Part shown: one piece after another, positions 17,501 through 25,882 of the stretch
Layout of the letters: the number at the start of each line of letters is the position of its first letter
How positions within the stretch are numbered: the first letter of the stretch is position 1
Assembly: GCF_905175375.1 (NCBI RefSeq)
Contig: NZ_CAJIMS010000001.1
Location: 186,001 to 250,000, forward strand
Direction of reading: 5' to 3'
Length of the DNA stretch: 64,000 nucleotides
DNA from: Chryseobacterium aquaeductus
GTDB lineage: Bacteria > Bacteroidota > Bacteroidia > Flavobacteriales > Weeksellaceae
Notes under the pieces: generated by a model
Told to the model about the DNA's origin: nothing
Seen by the model: only the letters and a program-made list of their open reading frames with translations
Databases searched by the model: none
Position numbers and translations under genes: made by a program

Positions 17501-19093
17501 TTTGTATTTGCCACTCTTTTCAACATCCGGAATCATCTCAAAATAACGATAACCATTAGTCAGCATCACCAAATCTAAACTTCTTAAAGCTTTTTCTTCT
17601 TTTTTATCGAAATAAAACTGCGGTCTTTCAATTTTTCCTCTTAATTCAGAATCCAATAAAATCCAGGAAAGGATGTGATTTTGCTTATCATCAGCATAGG
17701 TCCACAACTTATCATCAACTACACTCATTGAAAGGTTTGCAGGGATGGGTTGATTGTTTTCGTCGGTTGTTTCTACATTCACAATTACTTTTTCCCTCGG
17801 AAGGTAATTTTTCTTTGTAGGAGTAATTTTCACCTTCAACTGCCTATTTTCATTGGTAAAAACAATACGTTCAGCTAAGGGAATATTATTTTCTAAGACA
17901 GTGAATCTGCAAATACCAATATGAAGTTCTTTTTCTGAAAGTTCAATTAGATTTAAACCTTTTTTCAAAGCCATCATTTTAGAAAAAATCTCTTTCCCAC
18001 GAAAATTTCCAGAAATAACAACAGATTTATCAGAAGTTGAATTTATTTTTAAACTGATATTTTGATTCTCCTTTTTCGCATTAAAAACAATTCCGTCATC
18101 TTTTGCAATGGGAAACTGACTAACCTGATTGATATTTTCAGGTTTTAAAACTTTTGCGTAATAAGTCTCACCTTCTTGTGGCGTAAAAAGAAAACTTCCC
18201 ATTCCGAAATTATATGCAGAAACTTCAATTACTTTCTGATGATTCTTATTGTAAATCCCCAAAACTGCATCTACAGGTTTTTCAAATTCGTCAAGAACTT
18301 TAAAAGCAATATTCTGCTCTATTCCGTTGATAAAGGTTCCGCCTTCAGGCATGAATTTGACATCTAAATTATTCAGAACAATAGGAATGTTTCTTGAAAT
18401 AGATTCTGTAAAACCGTCAAAATTGACTTTTATATTTAATAAAGCGTCAGACGATTTCAAAACCGTAGGAAGTTTGAATTTTAAAACATATTTTCCTTCT
18501 TTATCTGTAATTAATGTTCCTTCTGTTATTTTTTCTCCTTCATGCATTACCGTAAAATAAGCTTCATAAAAAGGAATCGGAAGATTACTCAAACTCCTCA
18601 TTGAAAAATCTGCCAAAACTTCATCTCCTGCTCCATATCCTTTTTTAGGAAAATCGAGCTTCATTAAAATTCGTGGCGAAACAATTTTCTGGAGTGTAAT
18701 TTCCTTTTCGAAAACATTTTTATTGGCTTCATTCTGCATCCATGCCGTAAACGCTCTTATTTTGTAAATTCCGCCTTTCATATCTTCTCCAAAGTAAAAA
18801 GAACCATTTGCATGACCTTTTGTAATTTCATACTTCGATTTTTTTACTACCGTTCCACTTGGATCCAGAAGTTCAAAATTGACCACTTTACTTTGATTGG
18901 CGGGAAGATTATTCTCTGCCTGAACGACAAAAATTTTAAAAAACATTTCTTCACCCGGCTTGTAAAAAACATGGTTGGTATGGACATAGGTTTTTTCTTT
19001 TTTGAAATCACCAAATGTATTCTGAGCTTTGCACAATGTACTCGAAAACAGAATAAAAACAAAAATTATATTGGATAAAAATGTGAACTTCAT
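14549..19093 (-). CDS. Alpha-2-macroglobulin-like protein with inserted TonB plug domain
   Basis: 1514 residues with signal peptide (cleavage near 23, 'STLCKAQ'). Residues about 30-420 are MG/MG2 beta domains; 660-800 is a SusC/RagA-type plug with 'EEVVVLGYS', 'LIVIDGV' and the RagA-like 'AATSIYGNRGSNGVIIINSK'; then the A2M core with the intact thioester motif C1058-x-E1060-Q1061 and a terpenoid-cyclase-like helical domain; the C-terminus is an A2M receptor-binding-like domain. A2M family proteins trap proteases covalently. Start codon lies 3 bases after the barrel gene stop, so these two are tightly coupled. The plug inside an A2M protein is unusual and suggests docking to the outer-membrane barrel. 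Confidence 0.85.
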   Translation of the reverse strand: MKFTFLSNIIFVFILFSSTLCKAQNTFGDFKKEKTYVHTNHVFYKPGEEMFFKIFVVQAENNLPANQSKVVNFELLDPSGTVVKKSKYEITKGHANGSFYFGEDMKGGIYKIRAFTAWMQNEANKNVFEKEITLQKIVSPRILMKLDFPKKGYGAGDEVLADFSMRSLSNLPIPFYEAYFTVMHEGEKITEGTLITDKEGKYVLKFKLPTVLKSSDALLNIKVNFDGFTESISRNIPIVLNNLDVKFMPEGGTFINGIEQNIAFKVLDEFEKPVDAVLGIYNKNHQKVIEVSAYNFGMGSFLFTPQEGETYYAKVLKPENINQVSQFPIAKDDGIVFNAKKENQNISLKINSTSDKSVVISGNFRGKEIFSKMMALKKGLNLIELSEKELHIGICRFTVLENNIPLAERIVFTNENRQLKVKITPTKKNYLPREKVIVNVETTDENNQPIPANLSMSVVDDKLWTYADDKQNHILSWILLDSELRGKIERPQFYFDKKEEKALRSLDLVMLTNGYRYFEMIPDVEKSGKYKYLPEKKNPIYGIVEDENKKPVKAEVYLVEGNSKIKKQITTENGLFYYSDLDRNQYYTVIAKSLDEKQKVNVRMLSYKLNLNPLVKLSLENIDVEEIIKEAEIKEERKYSISQGTEGIIKTLPSVNSKSDTVKSQNIEEVVVLGYSQITKKNTTVSYTTINSDYLLENRPNAVMLNALQGSAPGVIMNGGSGSPGSAKFSLLIRGTSSISSNLDPLIVIDGVISNSYEFRKLNSNNISNVSILKDAAATSIYGNRGSNGVIIINSKNGKNSNIKLDITPKTYFAVKNISRDSLVNYEYSRQFSYPVYETTNTSYRHDYREILYWNPIVETDKSGKARIEFYQSDANSAFRIMTEGISATGLIGRDETTYAAQSLISIDAKIPQYLTRTDQMTIPVVIKNNSADTKTLSLNIIVPNHIKLMKADSLITLKPLESGRLFVTMQTDKLISSNIQFAVKSGDFRETMILPLKVEEKGFPYHFSMVNNKTEKININIPDHINGSLETSYYVYDNAALQMFEDLDRLKNEPHGCFEQLSSTVYPNVFILNYLKSSKKINFNNESLAIKNLKKGYQKMISYKNNDGGFFYFGGNESDVALSAFALMEFRDLKKYVNVDAKLIQNLTSFILSKKNSNGLFEVRRSYESKVQYSEFFWSRNMYVLYALSKIGFKTELQDAYQTNLKRALATKDSYQLALMANSAAYLGNNDDYKSLLGILNDQYVNKKIKTNTTFTGSGGISANAETLSLFMMALQKDVNSDQIHIAEIADGLISYNGYYGFGSTQATALALEALSDFFAKNEQLYGVDKPNISINNSKITANNSVAFAFKKGENDLNVEYLCEKGLPYKLDYEYYTLQAPKSENISVTLETKLKSETSKVGETNRMTITVKNKINGELPMTTAKIGIPAGLTLQNALLKDLVDKKQISYYEIFDNYLVLYWEHFNANETKTINLDLKVEFAGEYTGKASNVYLYYMPEAKFWNEGITTKIEP

Positions 19094-19096
19094 AAT

Positions 19097-21862
19097 TTAA
19101 AATTTAAAAGAAACCGTGCAACCATAAGTCTTAAATGATGGCAGATTAAAGAAATCTAACCCTCTGCTGTTGTCAAAATCATAGAAATTCTGGTCAGAAT
19201 CTACACCACTGTTTGCCTGCCAAAGCAAAATATTATTTACGTAAAAACTTATACCTAAAGCTCTTCTGAAATTTCCAACATCAAAGTAAGCCGAAAGTGT
19301 AATGTCATTAATCCTCACGTAATCAGATTTTTCCACATAATTTTCTGAAACACCAAGAAAACCATATCTTGTCCATCGGTTTTCGTTGACCGATTGATTA
19401 GGATTATAAAAATCCACCGGAATCTGATTTGCATTTCCATTGGAATTAATCCCATCAAAAACGTAATTTTTTATATTTCTATCGTCAGCAGAACTCTGAG
19501 AACGACCATAGTAATCGAGAACAGCCTGAGTTCCGTTCCAGATTTTTCCGCCTTTTTTCCATTCCCAATTGACGTCTAGCGCAAACATTTTATATGTGAT
19601 GTTGTGAGAAAATTTCATCACAAAATCCGGAGTGGGATCTGCAATTATTTTTAAACCCTTCGCTTTTACCGGATAACCCAAATCATCAATAATTATTTTC
19701 TCATCTGAATTTCTTTCGTAATAACTTCCCATCACTGCACCCAAAACCTGATCTTTCGATAATGTTTTATAAATATCATTGAAGCCAGAAATCATGAGAT
19801 CATTATAGCCCGAATTTACTTGATCAACAACATCCCGATACTTGAAAAAGGAAGCTTTGCTGCTTAAACTAAATTGATGATTACTGATTATTCTGTCATA
19901 ATTAAAATTAACCTCATACCCTTTATAAGTATGATCTGCAAGATTCTTCAGCACTAAATTTTGTCCTTCAAAAACAGGAAAAACATCGTCAGAAATTTGT
20001 CGGTTAAAATGTTCTGCACTCAGACTCATCTTACGGTTAATGGTTAATTTAAATCCTGCTTTCCATTCTTTAATATTGATGTTTCTAAGATTATTAAACG
20101 ATTCTACTTCTTTCAAAGGGAAATACAAATGAGAATTTTGAGCAGAAAACTGAGTGGTAGTGTAGGAAGAATAAGATTTTGCCATTTCCGGTTCTGCAGA
20201 CAGCTGAGTGTACGCACCTACTAATTGGAAATCTGTATTATTCCAATTAAAAATATCGGTAAATGTGAAATATCCATTGGCTTTTGGTAACCAAAAATTA
20301 TTTTTAAGCGATGTGTTTGAGCTATAAAATGAATTCCCAAGATTTACCCCAAATTCAATATCATTGTTGTAATCTTCGTAATCTAAATTATAATTAAAAA
20401 TATAATCCTGAGATGTTCTCTGATAAAAATAATTCTTGTCTAAACTGTGATTAATATTAACTTTTCTATCATTTAGAATATGATTTAAACTGAATTTATT
20501 TTTTAAATCTGAATCTCTCAATTCATAACTAACCAAAATGTTTGAATTGTAAAATTCATTTTTCTGATTTCTTATATTGTAAAGTCCGTCTTCAAAACCG
20601 TAAGTTGAAATTTGATAAACATCACGATGCATCATGTCCTGACTGTCGTAAGCCTGACTGATATTGATCTTAAAACCATTCCAGCTTTTATTTAAATCAA
20701 AATTAAGCTGTCTGATCTGATCTTTATAATTGTATTTATCCTTTTGTTTAAAAAGAAATTCCGGATTATCAGCAAACTGACTGTAACTTCTCTGCAAACC
20801 ACTATTAAGATAAGCATTTTGCCGATTTGAAAACGAAATCGGTGTTAAAAGTGAATTTTGGTATACTCTGTTGAAAAGTCCGATTCTATTGGTATTTGTC
20901 GCTTTATTTTCTTCATAATTAAATCCTGCGGAGATATTAAAATCTAAAATCTTTGTACTGAATTTTGCCTTAAAAGAATTTGCTACATCAAACTGATTTT
21001 CAAAATACATCTGGTCTTTTCGCTGACCGACATTAAGAGAAAGTCGTGCATCTTCATCATAACCACTTTTTATGATCATATTCAAATTCAGATGATTACC
21101 GAAACCAACAGTGGTTTTAAAAAGATTATTATCATAGGACTTTGCCGCAGAAATCCCGTCTGACAAACCAACTAATTGTCCGTTTAAATCATACGCATAA
21201 CTTTGCCCGTTAAATCCTAAAGTAGAAATATCAGGACCGAAACTGAACACTTCACCTGTCTCGGGATCATTCCAAACCAGCGAACCGTTTTCTGATCTTC
21301 CCTGAACATATCTGTTTTGAGTTTCTGGAATTCGGTTTCTGTTTTTAATATCGAGTGAAGTACTGAAACTTCCGTTAAAAACTATATATTTCTTCGGCTG
21401 ACTTTTAATTTTGTATAAAGAATCTGATTTTATTTTAAGTTTTCTTACTGCAGAAAAACTACGGTCTGAATTTTTTCGTATCGAATCATAAGACTTTTGA
21501 ATGCTGTAATCATCCATTTCAGATGGCTCAATTAGATTTTCATAATCTTTAGAATCGATATTTTTAACAGCTTCTTTCTTTATCTGTCTTTCTAAAATAT
21601 ATTTAAGTTCGTAAACACCGTGAACGACTTGAATATTTTTACCGTTGTTCCAAACTAAAGTATCATATTCTTTTGCTGCAATAATCACAAAACCTTTTTC
21701 ATCGGTCAGTTCATAAACCCCAGAATTTTTATTTAAAACCTTCAGGAAATTCTGCGGTTTTTTCTTTTCATTTAAAAATTTTCCTGAGTAATAAAGCTGA
21801 GAATTTTGCGCAAAAAACAATTTAATCACAAAAAACAAAAGCAATACATAAATTTTCTTCAT
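19097..21862 (-). CDS. SusC-like outer-membrane beta-barrel lacking a plug domain
   Basis: 921 residues with signal peptide (cleavage near 18, 'KLFFAQ') and a short carboxypeptidase-regulatory-like beta domain (about 22-95). From about 155 on it is a SusC/RagA-type barrel: early 'NRIPETQNRYVQG', many alternating aromatic strands, a late 'DYVRINDITLSAYFD' strand, and a terminal Phe strand ('TVSFKF'). The roughly 120-residue plug that normally precedes the barrel is missing, whereas the proteins encoded on both sides each carry such a plug. No SusD partner follows. Probably a surface export or docking channel rather than a glycan importer. Confidence 0.82.
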   Translation of the reverse strand: MKKIYVLLLFFVIKLFFAQNSQLYYSGKFLNEKKKPQNFLKVLNKNSGVYELTDEKGFVIIAAKEYDTLVWNNGKNIQVVHGVYELKYILERQIKKEAVKNIDSKDYENLIEPSEMDDYSIQKSYDSIRKNSDRSFSAVRKLKIKSDSLYKIKSQPKKYIVFNGSFSTSLDIKNRNRIPETQNRYVQGRSENGSLVWNDPETGEVFSFGPDISTLGFNGQSYAYDLNGQLVGLSDGISAAKSYDNNLFKTTVGFGNHLNLNMIIKSGYDEDARLSLNVGQRKDQMYFENQFDVANSFKAKFSTKILDFNISAGFNYEENKATNTNRIGLFNRVYQNSLLTPISFSNRQNAYLNSGLQRSYSQFADNPEFLFKQKDKYNYKDQIRQLNFDLNKSWNGFKINISQAYDSQDMMHRDVYQISTYGFEDGLYNIRNQKNEFYNSNILVSYELRDSDLKNKFSLNHILNDRKVNINHSLDKNYFYQRTSQDYIFNYNLDYEDYNNDIEFGVNLGNSFYSSNTSLKNNFWLPKANGYFTFTDIFNWNNTDFQLVGAYTQLSAEPEMAKSYSSYTTTQFSAQNSHLYFPLKEVESFNNLRNINIKEWKAGFKLTINRKMSLSAEHFNRQISDDVFPVFEGQNLVLKNLADHTYKGYEVNFNYDRIISNHQFSLSSKASFFKYRDVVDQVNSGYNDLMISGFNDIYKTLSKDQVLGAVMGSYYERNSDEKIIIDDLGYPVKAKGLKIIADPTPDFVMKFSHNITYKMFALDVNWEWKKGGKIWNGTQAVLDYYGRSQSSADDRNIKNYVFDGINSNGNANQIPVDFYNPNQSVNENRWTRYGFLGVSENYVEKSDYVRINDITLSAYFDVGNFRRALGISFYVNNILLWQANSGVDSDQNFYDFDNSRGLDFFNLPSFKTYGCTVSFKF

Positions 21863-21932
21863 CTGTAATAATATTTCTAAAAATAGAGAAAAAAAAGAAA
21901 TCTCCGAAGAAATTTCTTTTTAATGGAAGTAA

Positions 21933-24227
21933 TTAATTTTTTATGATTTTAAAGGTTTCCCATTGATCACCAAATCTCAATCTGAGAAGATAAATGCTTT
22001 GCGGATAAGCAGTAATATCAATTGACTTATTATCCTTCAAATTTTCCTTTCTCAAAATAATTTTTCCTGCAAGATCATAGACGAAAAGTTCGTCAATAGT
22101 TTTTTTAGTTTTAATACCAATCAGTCCTTTTGTAGGGTTTGGAAAAATAATGACTTTAGAATCAGTCTGATTATCAAGTTCTGTTTCCATTTTTTTATTA
22201 AGATGATCATTGGAAATTCCATCATTACATTCCGGAAGCGTCGCTCGTTGAAGAATCAGTCTTAATAAAAGGTCATTGAGTTTTTCAACTTCATAGGAGT
22301 CGATCGTCGGTTTAATATGATTATTTCCGATTCCGCTGTCATTGGTAAGGAAAGTATAGGTTCCGTTCGTCAATAAAGCAAATGTTCGCATTAAATATTC
22401 CGTTTGTTTATCGGTATCACTTGCCGCCAAAGGTATAATTGTAATTCCTTTTTTTGCTGCCAGTTTTACTTTTTCATATAACTTTCGGATACTTTCTTCA
22501 GATTGGTGTGGTGGTGCATCTAAGATCAAAAACATAATTTTGGTTGAGTTTTCGCTACTCCATTGCAATTCATCAATCGAAACCTGCATAGCTTCTACTA
22601 CCGCTTCAGGAGTATCTCCGCCACCGCCAGCATTTTGTTTTTTAATGAAATCAATCAAATTTTCTGCTTTATCAGAAAAATCAAATTTTCTTGTGACATA
22701 ATCATCACCATGATCTCTGTAAAAAACAGATCCGTATCGAACGTTGGTGTTTTTCAGTCTGGTTTCAACATTTTTTAAGACATCCAAAAGCTCTGACTGA
22801 AGATAAGAAATTTCGTCCCCCATAGAACCAGTTGCATCTACCACAAAAGCGATATCTAAAGTTCTTTTAGTAAGACAGCTTTCATTCAAAATAATAAGAT
22901 TTTGCCCATTTTTGAAATCTCTGATATTTGAGCTTATAATTTGTCCCAAACCATCTGATAAATAAAATTTCTCAGAAGTTGAAATTTCATCTTTCATCGG
23001 ATTGATCCATAATTCTGCATTCCCAAAATTATTTGAAACAGCTTCCCAAATCACTTCCTTTTTTTCATTTAGTAATTTTATTTGTTTGCCAATTACTGGT
23101 TTTTTATTTTGATTTACCAATTGTACAGAAACCCTTCTTTCCGGAAAAAGCTTCCATATGTTTTTATACTCGTCAAGGGTTTGAACTGCGATATCATTCC
23201 AATAATTCCATTTTGAAAAATCATTGACTTCACCCGCCGTTAATAATCCTGCTTTCGGAAGTTTTTTCTCTTCTTCTTTTGGTTTAATGATTAATTCTTC
23301 ATTTTTTTCTGATCCTATTTCTTTTATTTTTTGTTTTTCTGATTCCGATAATCCTTTTGTTGTGACCAAAATAACGCCGTTTGCAGCTTTACTTCCATAA
23401 AGCGATGTTGCCTCAAAATCTTTAAGTATTTTTACTTCTTTAATTTTTTTAGGATCTATGGCAGTTAATAATTTACTGTTTTTTCCTGCTACAATTCCAT
23501 CAACAACAAATAATGGCGCTGAATCTGTACCCAATGAACTTACTCCTCTTATAACAATTTCGGATGTACTTGGAGCACCAAAACCAGAATTTACTTTTAA
23601 TCCTGAAACAGTACCTCGTAAAGAATTTATTGCGTCAGACTTAGAATTACTGGCTATAAGATGTCCGCTTACCGATGAGGATGAAATTTTAGCTCTAGTA
23701 GCTGTTTTACTATAACCTAATACAACAACTTCTTCAATATCTTTAACATTCATCGTATCACTCAAATCTCCCTCTATGTAAGGTAAATTATCTGAGATGA
23801 TAATGTTATTTTCAATTGTTGAATAATGATTAGGGATTATTGGATGACTATTTTTTGCAAAATCTGTTTTTCTAATTTTTGAAATCGTCTTTGTCTTGAT
23901 TTCCTTCTCAATATTAGATTTCACAATACTGTCAATCTCCTGAACATTATTCACTTTTGGTGCGACCGTATTTTGAGTAATCTGAGGTTTAGAAATATCT
24001 ACAACTTCTTTTTTATTAATAAAATAAAACGCTCCCAGACCAATAATCAAACTCGCCGCAATTCCATATGGAAACCAAATAGGAATAACTCTTTTCTTTT
24101 CTTCTTTTTTATCTAATTTCTCTTCAACTTTTGTCCAAACTTTCTCAAAACCCGGAAAAGTCGCAGGTTCTTCTAAAGACTGAGAAGCGTCATTGAATTT
24201 TTTATCTATATCGTGATTGTTTTCCAT
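21933..24227 (-). CDS. Anti-sigma-like / TonB plug / VWA / T9SS sorting-domain protein
   Basis: 764 residues with no cleavable signal at the start. Residues 1-50 are acidic and resemble the cytoplasmic part of Bacteroidota anti-sigma factors; one membrane helix spans about 51-70; about 160-295 is a SusC/RagA-type plug ('EEVVVLGYS', 'LFVVDGIV', 'ATSLYGSKAANGVILVTTK'); about 455-650 is a VWA domain with a DATGS MIDAS; the last 75 residues look like a type A T9SS sorting domain ('IFPNPTKG', 'YDLAGKII'). It starts 11 bases after the sigma factor stop, as anti-sigma genes do. The signal anchor and T9SS tail are hard to reconcile in one topology. Confidence 0.85.
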   Translation of the reverse strand: MENNHDIDKKFNDASQSLEEPATFPGFEKVWTKVEEKLDKKEEKKRVIPIWFPYGIAASLIIGLGAFYFINKKEVVDISKPQITQNTVAPKVNNVQEIDSIVKSNIEKEIKTKTISKIRKTDFAKNSHPIIPNHYSTIENNIIISDNLPYIEGDLSDTMNVKDIEEVVVLGYSKTATRAKISSSSVSGHLIASNSKSDAINSLRGTVSGLKVNSGFGAPSTSEIVIRGVSSLGTDSAPLFVVDGIVAGKNSKLLTAIDPKKIKEVKILKDFEATSLYGSKAANGVILVTTKGLSESEKQKIKEIGSEKNEELIIKPKEEEKKLPKAGLLTAGEVNDFSKWNYWNDIAVQTLDEYKNIWKLFPERRVSVQLVNQNKKPVIGKQIKLLNEKKEVIWEAVSNNFGNAELWINPMKDEISTSEKFYLSDGLGQIISSNIRDFKNGQNLIILNESCLTKRTLDIAFVVDATGSMGDEISYLQSELLDVLKNVETRLKNTNVRYGSVFYRDHGDDYVTRKFDFSDKAENLIDFIKKQNAGGGGDTPEAVVEAMQVSIDELQWSSENSTKIMFLILDAPPHQSEESIRKLYEKVKLAAKKGITIIPLAASDTDKQTEYLMRTFALLTNGTYTFLTNDSGIGNNHIKPTIDSYEVEKLNDLLLRLILQRATLPECNDGISNDHLNKKMETELDNQTDSKVIIFPNPTKGLIGIKTKKTIDELFVYDLAGKIILRKENLKDNKSIDITAYPQSIYLLRLRFGDQWETFKIIKN

Positions 24228-24238
24228 TGTGTAAAAGT

Positions 24239-24757
24239 TTAAATGTTGTGATTAACCAGAAGTTCCTGCAATTTTTTTCTCGCAAAATTGAGTTGAGATT
24301 TTGAAGTTCCTTCGCTGATGGAAAGCATTGTGGCAATCTCTTTGTGCGGATAACCTTCAATCGCAAAGAGGTTGAAAATCGCTCTACAGCCTTCCGGAAG
24401 AAAATTGAGCAGCTTCAGAATGTCTTTTTCAAAAGAAATACTGTCCGTTGGTGAACCCGTCGATTCTACAAAATCATCTTCCAAAGAAATATCGAGTGCT
24501 TTCATACTTCTCAGCTTCTGCAAACACTCATTCACGGCAATTTTTCTTGCCCAGGCTTCAAAAATATCATGGTTTTGCAGTTGATTCAGCTTTGTGAAAA
24601 TTTTGTAAAAAGTATCTGCCAATACTTCCTCTATATCTTCATCATTCTTCAGATAACGTTTGCAGACTGTGTACAGCCTGCCCGCCATTTTCTCGTAAAC
24701 TTTCCGCTGTGCATTGCGATCGTTCCGTTGGCATTCTAACAGTAATTCTTTTTCCAT
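24239..24757 (-). CDS. ECF-type RNA polymerase sigma factor
   Basis: 172 residues of sigma-70 region 2 ('NAQRKVYEKMAGRLYTVCKRYLKNDEDIEEVLADTFYKIF', residues about 15-55) and region 4 ('LPEGCRAIFNLFAIEGYPHKEIATMLSISEGTSKSQLNFARKKL'), the two-domain layout of ECF sigma factors. It should redirect RNA polymerase to a small regulon. The following gene, 11 bases away, encodes a membrane protein with an anti-sigma-like N-terminus. A motif directly upstream (24776-24806) recurs before the TSP3-VWA gene, consistent with autoregulation. Confidence 0.93.
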   Translation of the reverse strand: MEKELLLECQRNDRNAQRKVYEKMAGRLYTVCKRYLKNDEDIEEVLADTFYKIFTKLNQLQNHDIFEAWARKIAVNECLQKLRSMKALDISLEDDFVESTGSPTDSISFEKDILKLLNFLPEGCRAIFNLFAIEGYPHKEIATMLSISEGTSKSQLNFARKKLQELLVNHNI

Positions 24758-24775
24758 AGTCAGGCTTTATACTCT

Positions 24776-24806
24776 TATAGATGCAGGAAATTTCAGAAAG
24801 GTTGGA
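24776..24806 (-). promoter_or_regulatory. ECF-type promoter candidate of the sigma operon
   Basis: Minus strand: CCAACC, spacer with AAATTT, then TGCATCTATA, ending about 19 bases before the sigma ATG. Shares AACCTTT, AAATTT and TGCATCTATA in the same order with 14489-14516, with a 2-base spacer difference. Confidence 0.55.
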
Positions 24807-24898
24807 AACATTGTAAACTTTTTCTAAAAATAAGCAAATACTGAAATGATTAGATACAAAACTTGTACTTAATCTTGATTGCAAATGATTCAATAAAC

Positions 24899-25102
24899 AT
24901 TGAACGATTTGTAAAAGATCAAACCGGAAAAGAATATTATATGGTGAAAAATTCTTGGGGTGTAACCAACGATTTTGATGGTTATTTGTATGTGACAAAA
25001 CCTTATGTTGAGTACAAATCAACTGCAATTTTGGTTCACAAAAATGCGATTCCGAAAAACATCAGAAAACAATTAAAACCAAGCAAAAGTATTGGTTTAT
25101 AG
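24899..25102 (+). pseudogene. C-terminal remnant of a C1-family (papain-like) peptidase
   Basis: The plus-strand frame reads 'FVKDQTGKEYYMVKNSWG', containing the NSWG motif with the catalytic Asn of papain-type peptidases, and continues to a natural-looking C-terminus at 25102. The Cys and His parts are absent upstream, where the sigma-factor promoter now lies. It is therefore the tail of a peptidase gene whose 5' part has been lost. The residues from about 24911 on align by eye with the C-terminus of bacterial aminopeptidase C-like proteins. Confidence 0.75.
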
Positions 25103-25218
25103 GAAATCATTATTGTCGTTCATCTGACAATTTTAGATATTTTTAAACTTGTTAATACACTGCTTTGAGATTTTTTCTTGAGGCGGTTTTTGTTTTTGTA
25201 ATTATCTGCATATTATAT

Positions 25219-25557
25219 TTACTTTTTAATATTTTTTAATTTTATCTCAACACTCTCACGATATTTTCCATCAAGATAACTTACAAAACCATTCTGAATT
25301 ACTGCTTTTGAACCAGCTTGCGGAATTGAATCTTTATATTTAAAATACACTGTATCATTTTTTATATTAAAATTTCCCGAATAAACATCTTCATCTCTCA
25401 TAGCACCTCTTGATATGAAATCAAAAGTATAATCATCATACATTTTAAGATATATCCAACCTAAAGGAGCTTCGCGATCAGCTAGTAATATGGGCTTTTT
25501 ATCTTCTTTACAACTTATAACTAATAAAAGAATTAAATATATGAAACTAATTTTCAT
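25219..25557 (-). CDS. Small lipoprotein of unknown function
   Basis: 112 residues with a lipoprotein signal (lipobox LLVISC, Cys16) and a mature beta-rich part with several Tyr/Phe residues ('YLKMYDDYTFDF'). No family recognised. Likely anchored in the membrane facing the periplasm. Its ATG overlaps the end of the upstream membrane-protein gene by 11 bases, so the pair form a two-gene operon and probably act together. Confidence 0.75.
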   Translation of the reverse strand: MKISFIYLILLLVISCKEDKKPILLADREAPLGWIYLKMYDDYTFDFISRGAMRDEDVYSGNFNIKNDTVYFKYKDSIPQAGSKAVIQNGFVSYLDGKYRESVEIKLKNIKK

Positions 25558-25840
25558 GATTTTTCTTTTTTACAAATACTGACAGAAGAAAAAATGTTAA
25601 CAAAAACATGATAATCTGAATTAAAAAAACAGGTATTAAAGAATCGGCTTCAGCATACCTGTAAATAAAACTAATAAATGTAACAGGAAATGTAAACAAT
25701 AATACTTTGAAAGACCATTCGCCATATAAAAGATCATCTCCATAAATAGAACAAACCGCTAAAGTTCCTAATCCTACATATATTGCAGAAATAATTAAGG
25801 CAACTTTTCTAGTTTTTAAAAATGATTTTAATTCTTCCAT
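25547..25840 (-). CDS. Small membrane protein of unknown function
   Basis: 97 residues with three hydrophobic segments (about 12-32, 44-62, 70-92) after a charged N-terminus. No family recognised. It overlaps the start of the lipoprotein gene at 25557, so the two are translationally coupled; the lipoprotein may be its periplasmic partner. ATG start at 25840; the E1 terminator lies just upstream on this strand. Confidence 0.7.
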   Translation of the reverse strand: MEELKSFLKTRKVALIISAIYVGLGTLAVCSIYGDDLLYGEWSFKVLLFTFPVTFISFIYRYAEADSLIPVFLIQIIMFLLTFFLLSVFVKKKNHEN

Positions 25841-25882
25841 ATTTAATTTAAATTTACAAATTTTATAGTAGCGAAATAAATT

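Noticed and set aside
19097-21862. Polysaccharide utilisation locus
   Set aside because: The barrel lacks a plug and has no SusD-like neighbour, and there are no glycosidases beside it.
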